DNA of 64,000 nucleotides. Source: Parus major. Its lineage: Eukaryota > Chordata > Aves > Passeriformes > Paridae. The notes beneath the pieces are model-generated. The model did not search any database. It saw nothing but the letters and a program-made list of their open reading frames with translations, and had not been told where the DNA came from. Location: the NCBI RefSeq assembly GCF_001522545.3, contig NC_031777.1, positions 1,159,074 to 1,223,073 of the forward strand, read 5' to 3'. The translations under genes were made by a program, and so were the position numbers. Below, one piece after another: positions 46,401 through 59,640 of the stretch. Position 1 is the stretch's first letter. Each line of letters opens with the position of its first letter.

Positions 46401-48868
46401 TCCCATGTGCTGAGCTGGCACCAGGAGGAGAGGTGGCAGGAAGTGTCAGTCTATTCTGAATCATCAGACCACTTCAAAATCCCAAATCCTCTAAATCTGA
46501 AAGGTCAGAGTTACACAAGTGACTCCTGGCTGCCTCTGGAGCACCACCCCTGCATCCTGATAAAAGGAGGACCTGTCCATAAAACTTTTTTGTGGATTTT
46601 TTGTTTTCTTATTTGGATGGTTTGCAGCCACTAAGCCTAAATTCATCATCAGCCCACAGATGAGGATGGTTACATCAGTAGGGAACAGCTGCCCAAAACA
46701 GCTTTGCAGACATTAGGCAGAGACACCACGTGAGCAGGAGCTTCAGGTTTTTTTTGGTTTGATGGATCTTTCTGATTAGGTTTGCTTTCCATTTCTGCTG
46801 GAATTACTACCTGGGGTAGAAATCAGTTTCTTCAGAGTTTCTTTTTTTGGCTCCCATTGCCCCAAAGCTCCTCCACTCTGATGACAAATTCCCAGCCCCA
46901 AGGGCAGGCAGATTTCCTTTCACCTCACAAACCCCCAGTGGGGCTGATTTTGTAAGACCTGAACATGCCATGGACCCCAGCTGTCTGTCACCCTCCTGGA
47001 GTGCTGAGAGATATTCATCCCCATCAGCCTGCCAAGCCAAGCTTCCATGCCAAGGATATGTGAGATGTAAATGGGGAATGAAGACTGTGCCTGCTGACAG
47101 CCCCAAAAGCTGTCACACTCAGCTTTGGGCTGACCTGGTCACACACCTCACCTCTGTTCAGGGCAACACTTCACCCCTGGATAAACCCTTTACTCAGAGG
47201 ATCACACACAGGGCTTTGCAAATCCTGCTTATTCATCCTCACCATGGTCCTGGGAAGAAATAAGAGACACGAGGGGATCACCTCATTTGCTCTGGAGTGG
47301 GGGCACTTTCTGGGGTGAAACTGAGGCATCTAACAGATGAGAACAGCTCCATGTAAAACACCAGCCAGAAACTAAATGGAAGGAATTAAAACAGTGGTGA
47401 TTGAGGGGGACTTCAGGCAGGAACAGTGTGATTAATCACACTGAAACTTGGCTAAGACAACAATGAAAGGCACCATGTGATTTTTTTCAGGCTCTGTTAG
47501 GGCTCCAGTGTGACAGGTAATGCAGCATCCCTCAGTTTGGGAGGGAAAGGGCTGGGCAGGACTTCCAAAAGCAACAGTGTGATGAGATTGTTGGACATGA
47601 CCCACAGCTGCCCTCAGGCCTCAGAGTTCTGGCTCCTTGTGACACCGTTGTCACCTGCTGTTTGTGCCACTTGCCTTGAGGTGTATCTTGCCATTGCCAC
47701 TGCTGAATTTGTGCTGTTTCAGGCAGACAGGACAAAGGCATGCCTGGTTTTTACATACAGGTCTATTTTTTCCATTTCCATAGTCTCTCCTCAAACCTTC
47801 CTTTCCTTTGGAAAGCTCCTCAGCTCAGCCATACCCTCCTTCACGTGCATGAAATCAGTGGCAGGCACAGCTACACAACCCTCTGTCCTGGTGATGACTC
47901 TCAAGGGGGTTTACAAATAACCCAGAAACTGCTCAACTCAGTGGGATTATCTGAAAATCAAATTTTACTCAGTTGCAAGCTTGGTCCCAAGCCCCAAGCA
48001 GCCCAGATGACAATACTTGCCAGGAAGAAAAGGTCAGCAGAGCTCATTTTCTCTCCAGGATTTCAGGAGGCAAGAATTTGCCAATCCTTCCACTCTAACA
48101 ACTCATTTGGGAGTGGATTGTACAAGACTGAAGGATACTAAAAGGGACTGGGCACACTGTGTGAACACATCTCATTTTGCAGATGCTGTCCAAGATGATG
48201 GCAGGAGGTGGAAGATGAGATTATGTATGAATGAAGCAAGAGACCACAGTCTTTTTAATTTTTTGGGGGGGCATTGATACCTTTGGTAATTATCAGTGCC
48301 AGCTCTGCCAGCCCTGTGCCTCCACCCAGGCCACATAGCACTGTGAGGTGGTTTTTGTATCCTCATTGCAATGAGGGATTTTATCCTGCTAGGGTTTATT
48401 ATTCTTTTATAGACTGAAGGGCTTCAGCCTAATCTTTCAACAAATAGAAGGAATCTTTCAACATTTCAATGCTGTTGTAATTGGCTCCAAAAATAGCACC
48501 CTCAGAGCCACATTTTTTAAACTTCTCAAGTCCAGGGATTAATCTTTTTCAGTAAAAGCACAATAATCAGAAGACCAACTTGTATATATTTTATATATAA
48601 AATCAAATAAACAAAATACTAAAATTTGAAAGCCAATATATAGTAGCTTTTATTTTCTCCCACTTTGTTTGTCTGCATGCTCCTTTGGCTGCTGGAGGGT
48701 GGAGAAGAGAGAGGGTTTCTTATTGTTTCATGATCCACTGCTGGATGTTTTATTGACCACCAAAGGCCCGTGGATCAGGGTGTGAGAAACACTGCTTTAG
48801 AGATAAACAGGCTCATCACAGGCAGGCCTGACTCCAGCTGTGCCACCTTGTCCTGGCAGTGCCTGTGC
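46401..48868. other. Intergenic DNA, no gene seen
   Basis: Mixed sequence that turns AT-rich at 48380-48650 (TATATATTTTATATATAAAA at about 48583). No exon or repeat family is recognised. Confidence 0.6.
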
Positions 48869-49823
48869 NNNNNNNNNNNNNNNNNNNNNNNNNNNNNNNN
48901 NNNNNNNNNNNNNNNNNNNNNNNNNNNNNNNNNNNNNNNNNNNNNNNNNNNNNNNNNNNNNNNNNNNNNNNNNNNNNNNNNNNNNNNNNNNNNNNNNNNN
49001 NNNNNNNNNNNNNNNNNNNNNNNNNNNNNNNNNNNNNNNNNNNNNNNNNNNNNNNNNNNNNNNNNNNNNNNNNNNNNNNNNNNNNNNNNNNNNNNNNNNN
49101 NNNNNNNNNNNNNNNNNNNNNNNNNNNNNNNNNNNNNNNNNNNNNNNNNNNNNNNNNNNNNNNNNNNNNNNNNNNNNNNNNNNNNNNNNNNNNNNNNNNN
49201 NNNNNNNNNNNNNNNNNNNNNNNNNNNNNNNNNNNNNNNNNNNNNNNNNNNNNNNNNNNNNNNNNNNNNNNNNNNNNNNNNNNNNNNNNNNNNNNNNNNN
49301 NNNNNNNNNNNNNNNNNNNNNNNNNNNNNNNNNNNNNNNNNNNNNNNNNNNNNNNNNNNNNNNNNNNNNNNNNNNNNNNNNNNNNNNNNNNNNNNNNNNN
49401 NNNNNNNNNNNNNNNNNNNNNNNNNNNNNNNNNNNNNNNNNNNNNNNNNNNNNNNNNNNNNNNNNNNNNNNNNNNNNNNNNNNNNNNNNNNNNNNNNNNN
49501 NNNNNNNNNNNNNNNNNNNNNNNNNNNNNNNNNNNNNNNNNNNNNNNNNNNNNNNNNNNNNNNNNNNNNNNNNNNNNNNNNNNNNNNNNNNNNNNNNNNN
49601 NNNNNNNNNNNNNNNNNNNNNNNNNNNNNNNNNNNNNNNNNNNNNNNNNNNNNNNNNNNNNNNNNNNNNNNNNNNNNNNNNNNNNNNNNNNNNNNNNNNN
49701 NNNNNNNNNNNNNNNNNNNNNNNNNNNNNNNNNNNNNNNNNNNNNNNNNNNNNNNNNNNNNNNNNNNNNNNNNNNNNNNNNNNNNNNNNNNNNNNNNNNN
49801 NNNNNNNNNNNNNNNNNNNNNNN
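48869..49823. other. Assembly gap (955 N)
   Basis: Unknown bases. Long open frames reported across this interval consist mostly of N and are not evidence of a gene. Confidence 0.98.
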
Positions 49824-52800
49824 TGGATCCACACCCTGCTCCGTGCACTCCACCCAGCTCACCTCCATCACCCCAGGGATGCAGAATAATGCCAACTTGT
49901 CCTGGATCTTAAAAAAGACAGTGCATGTCCCCTCAGAGAGGATGAGTGGCCTCCAAAGCTCCTCCATTACTGCAAATGGTTTTTCCTGCCAGGAAAACTG
50001 GCCTCAGAGCAGCCCTCTCTCTGAACCCCCAAGTTTCTCCAAATTTTTCAAGCAGGCACCTTGGCACCTCCCGTTTCCTTGGGACTGTGCTGGTGTTGCC
50101 CAGATGGGAATGACAGCTTCCATCTTCCTTCTCCTCATTTCATTAACTGTCACTTTAGGGGTTTTGATCTTCCCTGGAGCCAAGCCCTGCCCAGAGATCG
50201 ATTCCCACATAATTTCCAGGGAAAGTTATTGGAATGACCAAGGCAAGGAAATGCACTGGATGCACTCAGGAGATGGCGTTCACATATTGTACTTTCATAA
50301 AGGTACAGCAATGGAAACATTCCCTATTTTGATTGTCCCAAAGCCACAGGAAAAAGGGAATTAAGGGAATTGATATGTCTGGGAGAGATGCCAGCTCTAA
50401 TTTACTCACATTTTTACCCTGATGTGAAATACCTTGGTCAGAGATGGAAAACTTTTATAGAAGACATGAACCAAATCAGGCCCTGCAAGTGTTGGTATCC
50501 AGCTCAGAGCTGTCTCAGCTGGCCCAGCCAAAAAAACACTAAAACAAAGGAGCTGAGAATCAAATGGACAACAGCAGCTCTGTAAGAAATTTCTTCTCTT
50601 CCTCCAGAGGGTTTGGACATACCCACATTTGCAATCTGCCTTCTGACCACAAAGTGCCTAAGGTACCAGAACACCAGTGAGTTAGGATGTAGGGGTTGGC
50701 AGGGCTCCTGGAAAGAGGATGTGCTTTATCATCAAATCCCAGCATGATTTGGGATGGAGAGGCACAGAGTGGTCAGGGAAGAGTGGTGAGCCCAAAACAG
50801 GGTTGCCTTTGGAAGCAGTATAAAAAGAAAATATCCTTGCTAACATAACCTCGCCTTCCAGTTTAACCTCCATGTTCCCTCAGAGAGTGCAAACATGCCT
50901 GCACATATTTTAGGCATAGCAACCCATTTAGGAAGATTCAGATGCAGGGTAAGTCCAATTAAAGCAAAATGGAATGAAAGTCCCAAATTATTTCAATGTG
51001 TCAGTGTGAGGAGTTTGCAAATCCACTGGTTATTGCAAAGCTGCGCTGTTCTGGGAAAAAATAATTTCTGTATAGATTCCACCCCACTTTGCTGAATTCC
51101 ATGGGAGTTTTGCCATCAGCTTCAGTGGGAGAAGGATCAACACATCCTGGCAAACTTTAGGAAATGCATTAATCGTGCTTCATGGCAAATGCATTTGCTC
51201 TTATCCCAAATCCTGCAATGAATTTTCTACAGAAGTGTCTCTGCCCTTTTCTGTGGTGTCCACTAAACTCAGCACCAGTGAAATCTCATCTGACAGTCCA
51301 GAAACCCCTAAGAACATAGATCTGAATTAATCTTGCTGAGATGAATATGAGTTCAATTAAGGGCAGTGTTTGATGAAAATATTTCATAAAGTATCAAGCT
51401 GGAGGGTAGATCAAAGCTTTTTTTTTTTTTTTTTTTCCAGCTCACTAATAAACCAAAACAGAAATAGCACTGCAGAGGAAGCAGCTTGTTTGTTTGTGAT
51501 GGCTCCCTTCTTTGGGAAGGTGACTACAGAAACCACAAAATTATTACTGCTAAAATAACCAAAACAAAACACAAAAGTAGGCGGATTTTTTTTCTGTTAA
51601 AATACAAACCCATAATTATTTCTCTTGTTAAAATTCCCAAACACCAAACAATGGGATGAAATGTTCTGCCCACATAACTCACCTCCAATCTCTGTTCAGA
51701 GCAATGCAAAGTAGTGAAGATCCTTTCTTGATTTACAAAGCATGTAGGGGGGGTTTTGCAGTATTTAAATTTTAACAGGGCCCCCAAAATTCTGGTAGCA
51801 TAGACCAGATTTATTTAAAACACATGCCCAAGGTTTCTCTGAGGTTGTTCTGAGCTTGTTGCTCTCCAGGGCTCTCTAACAGTTACTAAAGGGCAGATAC
51901 TTGTTTTTTTAAACTTGCTAGAAAGCCATTTGCCCCCTCAAAAGGAATTTCTGTCATTCAGCTAGAAAGTTTGTTTTCAGTACAAAATACTTTTTAATCA
52001 CCTGTGTTAAGTCTTTCTACTTCATCTCATCTGGCTCCTATGGAAATGGCAAATCTTCCAGAACTGCAAATTTTGTTTCCCACACAATGTTAGGAAAACT
52101 GTTGGTTTTTTCCCCACTACCTTCTGAGACAGTATTTGCATAGAAATACTGTTCAGATCTCAGAAAATACTTTTGAAATTATTATTCATTACACTGGAGA
52201 CCTTCCATGTTTCCACAAGCAGCTGTCTTATTTTTTCTCCCCTTCCACATAAGCAAAAAAAAAATCTCCTGTTTGCTTCTTCACTAATCCTCACCTCCTT
52301 TATACATGTAGTTCTTTACCTGAATTTTTATATTATATTAAAAAAACCCAACAAACCAAACCAACAGTGAGAAAATAAGAGAAACTGGAATATTTTTTGC
52401 CAAAATAGCACTTCCCACCCTTGATCCATGGTTGGCTGGCGAGGTTATAAAAGTCTGTAATTGGTCTGGAGAACAAACTAATTTTAAAAACTCTCTATTC
52501 AGAGTTGAACAATACAAGTGTAAGTGCTCCAATTTTTTTGAAACCCCCACTTGTTCTGACACTGTCCCAGGCAAGGAGCAGACAGAGCACAGCACCAGAT
52601 GAGAGCCACATGCTGAGATCAAGTGGTGAAAAATCTTTTCTGTGTCTCTGCATCGCTCCTGCAGGGCACCTGAATACCAGATTCATGAGCAAAGAATTTA
52701 CTTTCTCAGTAGGATCATTGATATTAGCATAGAATGTTAACAATAATATAAATTTTAGATGTCCCCTTGTTACCTCCTCAACTTGGAACTCTTCAGGATC

Positions 52801-53340
52801 TTCTCAGTTGCTGACAAGGAAGTTCTCCTTTGAAAGAAAAGAAAACCATGATTTATTACTGTTTTCACCAGGTTGTGGCATATACAGAATTCTTAGTGAG
52901 ATCATCCCTTCTATCCCTATAAAGCAGTTATGCACCAGCAAAGAGCCTGTGTGCTTTCATTTGCTTCATGAGCTACATTTTGGAAATTTTCAGGACTTGT
53001 GCAGCTGGGAAATGGTGAAAACAGTGCTGAGAAGGGCCATGGGTTTTGCAGCCACACCAGCCATGGAAAGAAGACCTGCCACAGATGCTGGCAGCCGTGG
53101 GCAAACCTTCTTCCAGGGGAAATGGAGATGTGCTGGGAGGCTCCCAAGAGAGCAAAAGAATGCTTCCAGACAGTCAGGTGGAGCAGCCTGCTGGCTCCAT
53201 CAACCTGATGGACTTGGCAGCCTCCCCTGCTCCAGCTGGCCAGGATCCTGGAGTCTGCAAAGCTGCAGGCAGAGTTACTGAATTATTGGCTTATTGAATT
53301 ATTGGGAGAAAACAGATACCTGCATAAGCACAGGGATACA
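49824..53340. other. Intergenic DNA, no gene seen
   Basis: Moderately AT-rich intergenic sequence. A T19 run followed by CCAG lies at 51418-51440. No gene or element body is recognised. Confidence 0.6.
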
Positions 53341-53349
53341 CACATATAA

Positions 53350-53371
53350 ATATATATATATATATATATAT
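53350..53371. repeat. (TA)n microsatellite
   Basis: About ten to eleven perfect TA units, flanked by further T/A-rich sequence with ATACA. Confidence 0.95.
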
Positions 53372-53442
53372 CTACACCCAGATACATTTATACATCTCAT
53401 GGAGTGAGATTTTCAGGATACATGAGCCTGCAATAATATTCA

Positions 53443-53487
53443 TATTCATATATCCTATGATAGATATCCAATATTCATATATCCTAT
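53443..53487. repeat. Direct 16-bp AT-rich repeat spaced 29 bp
   Basis: TATTCATATATCCTAT occurs at 53443-53458 and 53472-53487. The neighbourhood also contains CATATTCATA and GATATCCAATA variants, so it is probably an imperfect AT-rich tandem duplication. Confidence 0.85.
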
Positions 53488-53945
53488 ATTGCAGGATAGA
53501 TGAACTCCTAGCAGGACAATGCTTTATCCTGTCATGACTAAGCTGGTCTCTGTGTTAGGCTTATTAACTCTGTAGGAGAGCTCTGACATCTTCCTGGACA
53601 AGATTTAAAGATGTATTTTTATTAGCTTTTGTAGAAGAAGCACTGACTAAAACCTCCTGAAGCTTGCTCAACAACCTCACATTCCCTGGGTTCCTCTAAG
53701 CCTGAGTCCTCAAAGTCATCACAGAAGAGGCCAAATCCCTCTTCCAGCTCCAGTCTGGGCACCAGGCTCTCTTGCAAGGCTCTTGACTGCTTTAGCCCAG
53801 AACTGAGTTTCTGTTTACGTCAGCAGTAGCTGGCCAAGAGAAAAAGAGAACAATACAGCCTTTATAGATTAACAATATTTCAATTTGCTGTGAATTATGC
53901 AGTATATAACATAGCCCAGAGGAGAAATTTGTCATTCTTTTGGAT

Positions 53946-54058
53946 CCTTGCTTTTTCTCTTGTTTCTTTCTCTTTGCCTTCCCCTTTTCACTTCTCCTCC
54001 ATTCCACTTCTGTCTTTTTGCCTCCTTTTCTCTCTCCTTTCTGCACTTCCTCCCTTCC
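53946..54058 (+). repeat. Polypyrimidine tract of about 113 nt
   Basis: The plus strand is almost purely C/T (CTTTTTCTCTTGTTTCTTTC, then TCTTTGCCTTCCCCTTTTCA and onward), with a purine-rich complement. The tract ends in CTTCCAACAG at 54063, which looks like a splice acceptor. Such asymmetric tracts can form triplex (H-DNA) structures. Confidence 0.85.
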
Positions 54059-54063
54059 AACAG

Positions 54064-54494
54064 ATCCCACTCTTGCTTTGATGGCTCTGCTCCAATCTCT
54101 GCCTCTATGTTATCTGCCAAAATCACTGGCAACAGAACATCTAAGTGGAGGTGCATTCCAGGGTCCTGGAAAGGGATGGCTTAAGCAGACAGCAGGACTT
54201 GAGGGAGCAGAGGACTGGGATATGCAAGAAGGGTTACAGGCAGGAAAGACCTGGGGTACATCCATTGATACAGGAAAAGTAAAGAGCTCAGCCCCAGCAG
54301 CAGCTGACAGAAACATCTACAGAACTTCTATCTGGAATGGTCAAGAAAAAATATGTTTCACAGTCATGAGGGTAAAAATAAATAGAAGTGTATCAACTTT
54401 GGGGTGCTGGATATTTGATCTTATCTGGAACGAGTGTGGGTGTACATGTGTGCATACATCACTGTTGTTATTTCACTATGGAGTGCTGTTTTGA
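54064..54494 (+). other. Open frame following an acceptor-like tract, unknown
   Basis: After the AG at 54063 a plus-strand frame stays open to a stop at about 54494, roughly 140 codons in DNA that is not GC-rich, where stops are expected more often. The predicted product has no domain I recognise, no signal peptide after the acceptor and no repeats. It is either chance or an exon of an unannotated transcript. Confidence 0.15.
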
Positions 54495-54499
54495 AACAT

Positions 54500-56115
54500 C
54501 CCATTTTGTATAAATCTTCCTTTTCAGTCATGTGGTCACTGGTTAAGGGAATATTTACTGGGGAATGCTTCAGTTTTTGCAGACCTGACTTTTCTTGGTT
54601 TCATTCTCAGGACTCCTCGGCATAACCAGAGCCTTTGCCACAGATGTCCCAGATACTGCCTTAAAAAAATTTATCCTGACCAAAAATTGGTGCTTTGGTC
54701 TGTGTGAACTGCTAAACATCACAATTAGTCTGTTAGTTACTTACAATCTTTGCCTCCTCAAACCCTGATGTTTAGGTCACATGGAAAAGTTCAGTTACAG
54801 GGACAAAAACCAATGCTCACAGGTTGCTGTGTTTCTTCCAACTCATCCTTGGTTCTCTTCCAAAACCCAACCTCACAGTTGACACTTGAGGTGTTGTCCT
54901 CCTCACCTGGATGCCTGCTCAAGGAAGGAGAAATCCCTTCCCCACAGCAAGTCCAGGCCTTCCTCAATTTTGTCCAGAACTTGAACCTCCAACACTCTGG
55001 ACTCAAACTCCTCCAGCCCTGCAAAGGCCCAAGTTTCCCCTGGACTGGCCATCTGGGACACCAAGGAGCTGCTTCTCCCAAGCCAGGACCCAGAAGATGC
55101 TGTGCAACCTCAATAAAACTCGACTGGCCCAGTTACATTCCTGTCCAGCCTCCACAGGGCAGCTCCTGCCTCGTTAAATTCATGTTTTCTCAAGGTTTTG
55201 AGACACCTGACAAACAAAAACACTTCCAGAAAAGAAAACTCCCTTGATGAGGAGCTCATCCCTCCTGTTCTTGGGATCAATGCCAGCCCACGTTCCCCTT
55301 TGTTTTCCTGGTCATACAGACAATAGTTCTTTGTCCCTCATTATGCACAGTCGTGCTTCCAGGTCCTGGAGGAAAGCACAAACACACACTTCCTAGCATT
55401 ACAGGTATTCTGCAAAGCATGGAAAACCTTTGGGACAGTCAGAAGAGACATCAATAGACAAGATTAAGCCCACAGTCTGCATTCCCCAGGCCCTGAGAGC
55501 ACTGCAAACTCTGCAGCCTCTCCCCTGGCCTTGGGGTTTGGCTGCCTGTGCTACAGGCCAGCTCTGGCATGGTGCTGCTGCAAGCTGGGATCACACTGCC
55601 ACGAAAAATAACATCAAACAACATGGAGCAGCCTCTGCAGGGCTCCTCCCCAATTCCCATGGGAGCTGCCTATAAATTTGGGCTCTTGATCTTGTGGGTT
55701 TGCCTGTGCTCATAGACCTGATCATGGATGTGGAGGGGGAGGTGTTCCCTACTGTCCCTGGAAGCAATCGGATCCAGGAACCCACGGCCTCGCTGCAGTG
55801 CACTCACCCTGCCTGCTCAACACCAGGACAGGCAATACAAGCAGCCCATCACAAGTGGGGGATGCTCTTGTCCTTCAGACCATCTTCTCCATCAGGTTGG
55901 AACTCAGCCCAGGCACAAACCACCGGAGATCAGACTGCTGCCTTTTAAAAGACATAAACAGGGAACCATGCCACAGTTAATTCACAGGAAACTTAATTTC
56001 ACCCTTATTCTTCCTGAAATCACAGGGCCCTTTGTGCCAATGTTATATTTCAGCATCATTTTCCTTTCTTTACGATTTTCTGCTCAGCACAAAGTGATAT
56101 GAGAGCACAGAAACC
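54500..56115. other. Intergenic DNA, no gene seen
   Basis: No exon or repeat family is recognised. Pyrimidine-rich plus-strand sequence at 54830-55060 gives an overlapping pair of chance frames on opposite strands. Confidence 0.6.
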
Positions 56116-56119
56116 CATC

Positions 56120-56490
56120 GCTGGAGATAGTGAAAACCTTCCTGGATCATCTGTTTCAGAGCAGGTCTCTATCCCCCAAGTTTTCACTTGCTGGAAAGTT
56201 ACCCAGCCATATGTTTGCAATTAAAGTCTCAGTTCCTCACAGGCTCATGGCAAATAGTCTGCTTCACCTGGGTCACATCTCTAAAGGGAATTCCCCCAGA
56301 CTGGATTTGGAGGCCGTATTCGGTGGCAGCTCTGACACAGGTATTAGCCATAATGGAATCCATGTCAATTATGAGTTCATCCATTCGTTTTTCTGTCCAG
56401 GCCTCCCACTCAAATTTCAGAGATCTCCTTCTAAAATGCAATTTGACCCATTTTGGAATGGAGAGAGTTCCTTAGTCACTCCATTTGAGA
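56120..56490. promoter_or_regulatory. Complex block, candidate conserved non-coding element
   Basis: High-complexity sequence with GGAGGCCGTATTCGGTGGCA, GGTATTAGCCATAATGGAAT and GTCAATTATGAGTTCATCCA, with a few CpGs and a 122-codon frame lacking any family motif. Texture resembles other candidate elements in this window. Confidence 0.25.
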
Positions 56491-56499
56491 CCAATTAGC

Positions 56500-59380
56500 C
56501 CGTTTGATTTGGGATCCTTTATCCCTCAGTGCTCTTAGCCTGTCTGTTCCAATAAACGTTGCAAAAAATCCCAGTGTCTGAAATCCCTGCATGCTTCATG
56601 GACCCTATTTCCTACCCAGTAACTGTAATCCTTTTACTCTCTTTCCACCAACCTGATTCAGTCACAGACTCTGGGGTTACTTTGTGCCATCTCCTTGAAG
56701 TGCCCTTCAAATTTTAGCCTGTGGAGGCCATGAGGATGAGGAGTCATAAGTGACTTGTAACACTTTCTCCTGGCTGAGGAGCTCAGAGCAGCTTCTTTTG
56801 AGGAGAACCCACAATGTGAAAAAGCTCTGAGAGTTGAGAGTTGACTTTTAATCAACCTCACTGATTTGGTTTGAGATGTTGATCAAATCCTAACTGCTTC
56901 CTTTCCAAGGATCTGATGGATGGTCCGGTCAGCCCATGAGTTTGGGGAGAGCTCCAGCTTTCAAACCAAGGATTAATCACAGATTTGCTGTGATTATTTG
57001 AGCTCAAAGCTTTTGTTTTACGTGTCCTTCCTAGATGTTTCCAGCCCCCCTCATGTCCCTGCAGACGAGTCAGTGGTGTGGATTCAAGGCTGATAATGGA
57101 AACAAGGTTCTGAGAAGAAATCTTCCTGCTTTAATTCACGATCTTTAGAAGTTCTCCACGTTCCAAACCAGAACGGGCTGAAAGGTTTGTGAAATGAGGG
57201 TGCAACCATGGTAAAAAAAATAATTTAAACCCGATATAAAATAAACTTTTGATGGAGGAATGAGCCTCAGCACATATTTAACTGTCAGCACAAAGAAGAC
57301 AGCTTTCCTCATTAGGTGCCCAGATGAATTGTTAGGGGAAAAGGGCTGGAATTGGCTCTTCCCTCCTGAGCCTCTGGGATTGACCCTGGGCTTTTGGCAA
57401 GGGAGATGTGTTTCAGAATCCAAACCTGAACCTGAGTCTGCAGCTGGCCACTCTCCCCCTCTGCACATGGCAGATCTAACCAAGCTGAAGGCCCCCATGG
57501 CCTTGTCCTACACAGGGAGCTCAAAACCCAGATCTGGATTTTCCAGCCAGGGATCATCTCCGACTTTCCCATCTTCAGAACTGCAGTGTCACTTGCTTTG
57601 TGTCACTTGCCTGTTGGCTTTGGGGGAAGAAAATAAAATTATAAAAAAACCCAACCAGTAACAATCCAAAAGTCAGGAATGCTGTCCCAGGAATATTCTG
57701 TCTTGCACAGCAGGGAAAAAGACAATTAAGCCCAGCAGTACCCACATCCTCAGCCCTTTGGGCCTCACAGCATTTTCTCCCTCTTTCTTCTCCCTTTTTT
57801 GGGGGGGTTTTATTTCAATCTTTATCACTTCGGCTCATGTTGCCTGAGAGGCAGGGGACCTCATTGGTGTCCTTGAAGTGTTTACTCAAGACTGGAGCAC
57901 ACCCAGGAGGTGGCTTTCAAAGCCTGAAACCACACACCAGTGTGTTTTGTGGAAGGGGATGGCTGCAGCTGGCTCTGCAGAACAGGGGACAGGTTTGCCT
58001 GCCCCCAGAGAGGTGCTGGGGGTAAAGCACAGCATCTTCATCCTCCTCCTTTGTCTGGCTGGCTGTGGAGAAGCCACAAGTTAGACTCTGTCCTATTCTG
58101 GATGATCTCCATGCTCCCTGCAGTGCACAGGAACAGTGCTCCTTGAGTTTCCTGAGCCACCAGCACTTCAGAGGCCTTCCCTGCACATCCTGAGCCCAGG
58201 AGCTCTGATGCCATCCCATGGAAACCTCCAGACCTCTGTGTTTTGCTCATGATCTCCACTGACCTGGAACAGGCAAAGCCCGTGACAGGAAGGTTTTGCA
58301 AAAATCTTTGGTGTTGTTACTTTTTATGGTAGGTTGCATAAAACTTTAAGATAGGCCCAAGCAGAGAAATACTTCAGAGTTCAGCACATTCCTGTCCTCC
58401 TTGTCATCACCATCTTTGCACAATCTCTTGAGCTTGGATCAAGGCCTGTGAACTGTCCAGATTCATCCTCCTGTGCAGGGGAAATCTATTCTGCAAGCAG
58501 ATTTATCCTGCTTTCTCCTTTTTAAACCTAAGTGGTTCTTCACTGAATGCCTTCTGTTTCCTTCCTAAAGACTTCTCCTCTGCTTCTCTTCATTGCCATG
58601 TACCTTCCTCTTCTTTATGGTTCTGCATCTCATGAGCTCATTCCATGATTTTGAATTTTTTGCTCTTCCAGGGTGGATAAGAACATTTTATATTGGCTAT
58701 AAGGTATTATTTTAGAAATAAACTTCTCACAATCAAACTGAATAAACAGATATATATGAGTGCATGTGTTTCAATTGGACACTGGTTTTCCTAAACATTA
58801 AAAAAAATATATATAACCAAATACATTTCATATTGGAAAATAAGAAAGTTCAGAACATTCAAAAGCTGTGGAAACAGAACTTTTTTGCATTTCATTTTGG
58901 GGAAAGACTGGGTTTTCTTTGCTTTTCCTTTGTCCAGAAAAAAATATTCAAAACTTTTTAAATGTTTGCACAAAAAAATAACATATCTTGTTTAAAAAAA
59001 TTTCCAATGAATAATGTCCAGTGGGTCCTGGAGGTGGGTTCATTCCATGGTCACAATCTCTTTTGATGGTGGTGAGGTTGGTCACGCTTGGCAAGAGCCA
59101 CAGTGAAGAACCAACAAACATCCTTTGCTGTCCTGTGCTTGTCCCAGCTCTCCTCTGCCACATTCCCATCTTGGGAGGCAACCTGGTATTTATTGTTAGT
59201 TTCTCACCGACCATGGAGCCTCATTTCTTCCACAACTCCCAGGACAGCCCCAGGTTCTTGTGTGCAGATGAAATATGGCTCTGTTGGTGCAAGCTGACGG
59301 GTTCTCTCCACGGGCAGCTTGCAAGGAAACTCACCCGTGGCATTCTGGCACCATCCTGAGCCCATTAGCTCTGCTCCCGC
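56500..59380. other. Intergenic DNA, no gene seen
   Basis: Mixed sequence with AT-rich parts at 58680-59010. No gene or repeat family is recognised. Confidence 0.6.
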
Positions 59381-59384
59381 TGCT

Positions 59385-59640
59385 TCTGCTTCCTCTGGCG
59401 CTCTCAGCGTTGCCGTGGAATGAGGAGTGAGCCCCAGAAGAGGCACAGACCTGGAAAAGCGTCACTTGTCCCGCCTCTGCTAATGACTAGTGACACTTGG
59501 GCTTCCACACCTCCAAATAGGTGAATGGAGTTTTCTTTGTTGAGCAGAAGAGCTCAAGCCCAGCCGCCAGAGCAAAAGGAAACTGAATGCCGATGATATT
59601 TGGAGGTTGGAGCTCCTCCTTGGATACCAGAGCTTAAGTC
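59385..59640. promoter_or_regulatory. CpG-containing complex block, candidate regulatory element
   Basis: Contains GCGCTCTCAGCGTTGCCGTG, GCTAATGACTAGTGACACTT and CTGAATGCCGATGATATTTG. It is non-repetitive and unlike the surrounding sequence; no coding frame stands out. Confidence 0.25.

Noticed and set aside
48770..50364. Very long frames across the second gap
   Set aside because: Frames stay open only because N is not read as a stop; no family motif on either side.
51418..51440. T19 run plus CCAG as a splice acceptor
   Set aside because: No meaningful open frame or exon-like sequence follows; a homopolymer run is the simpler reading.
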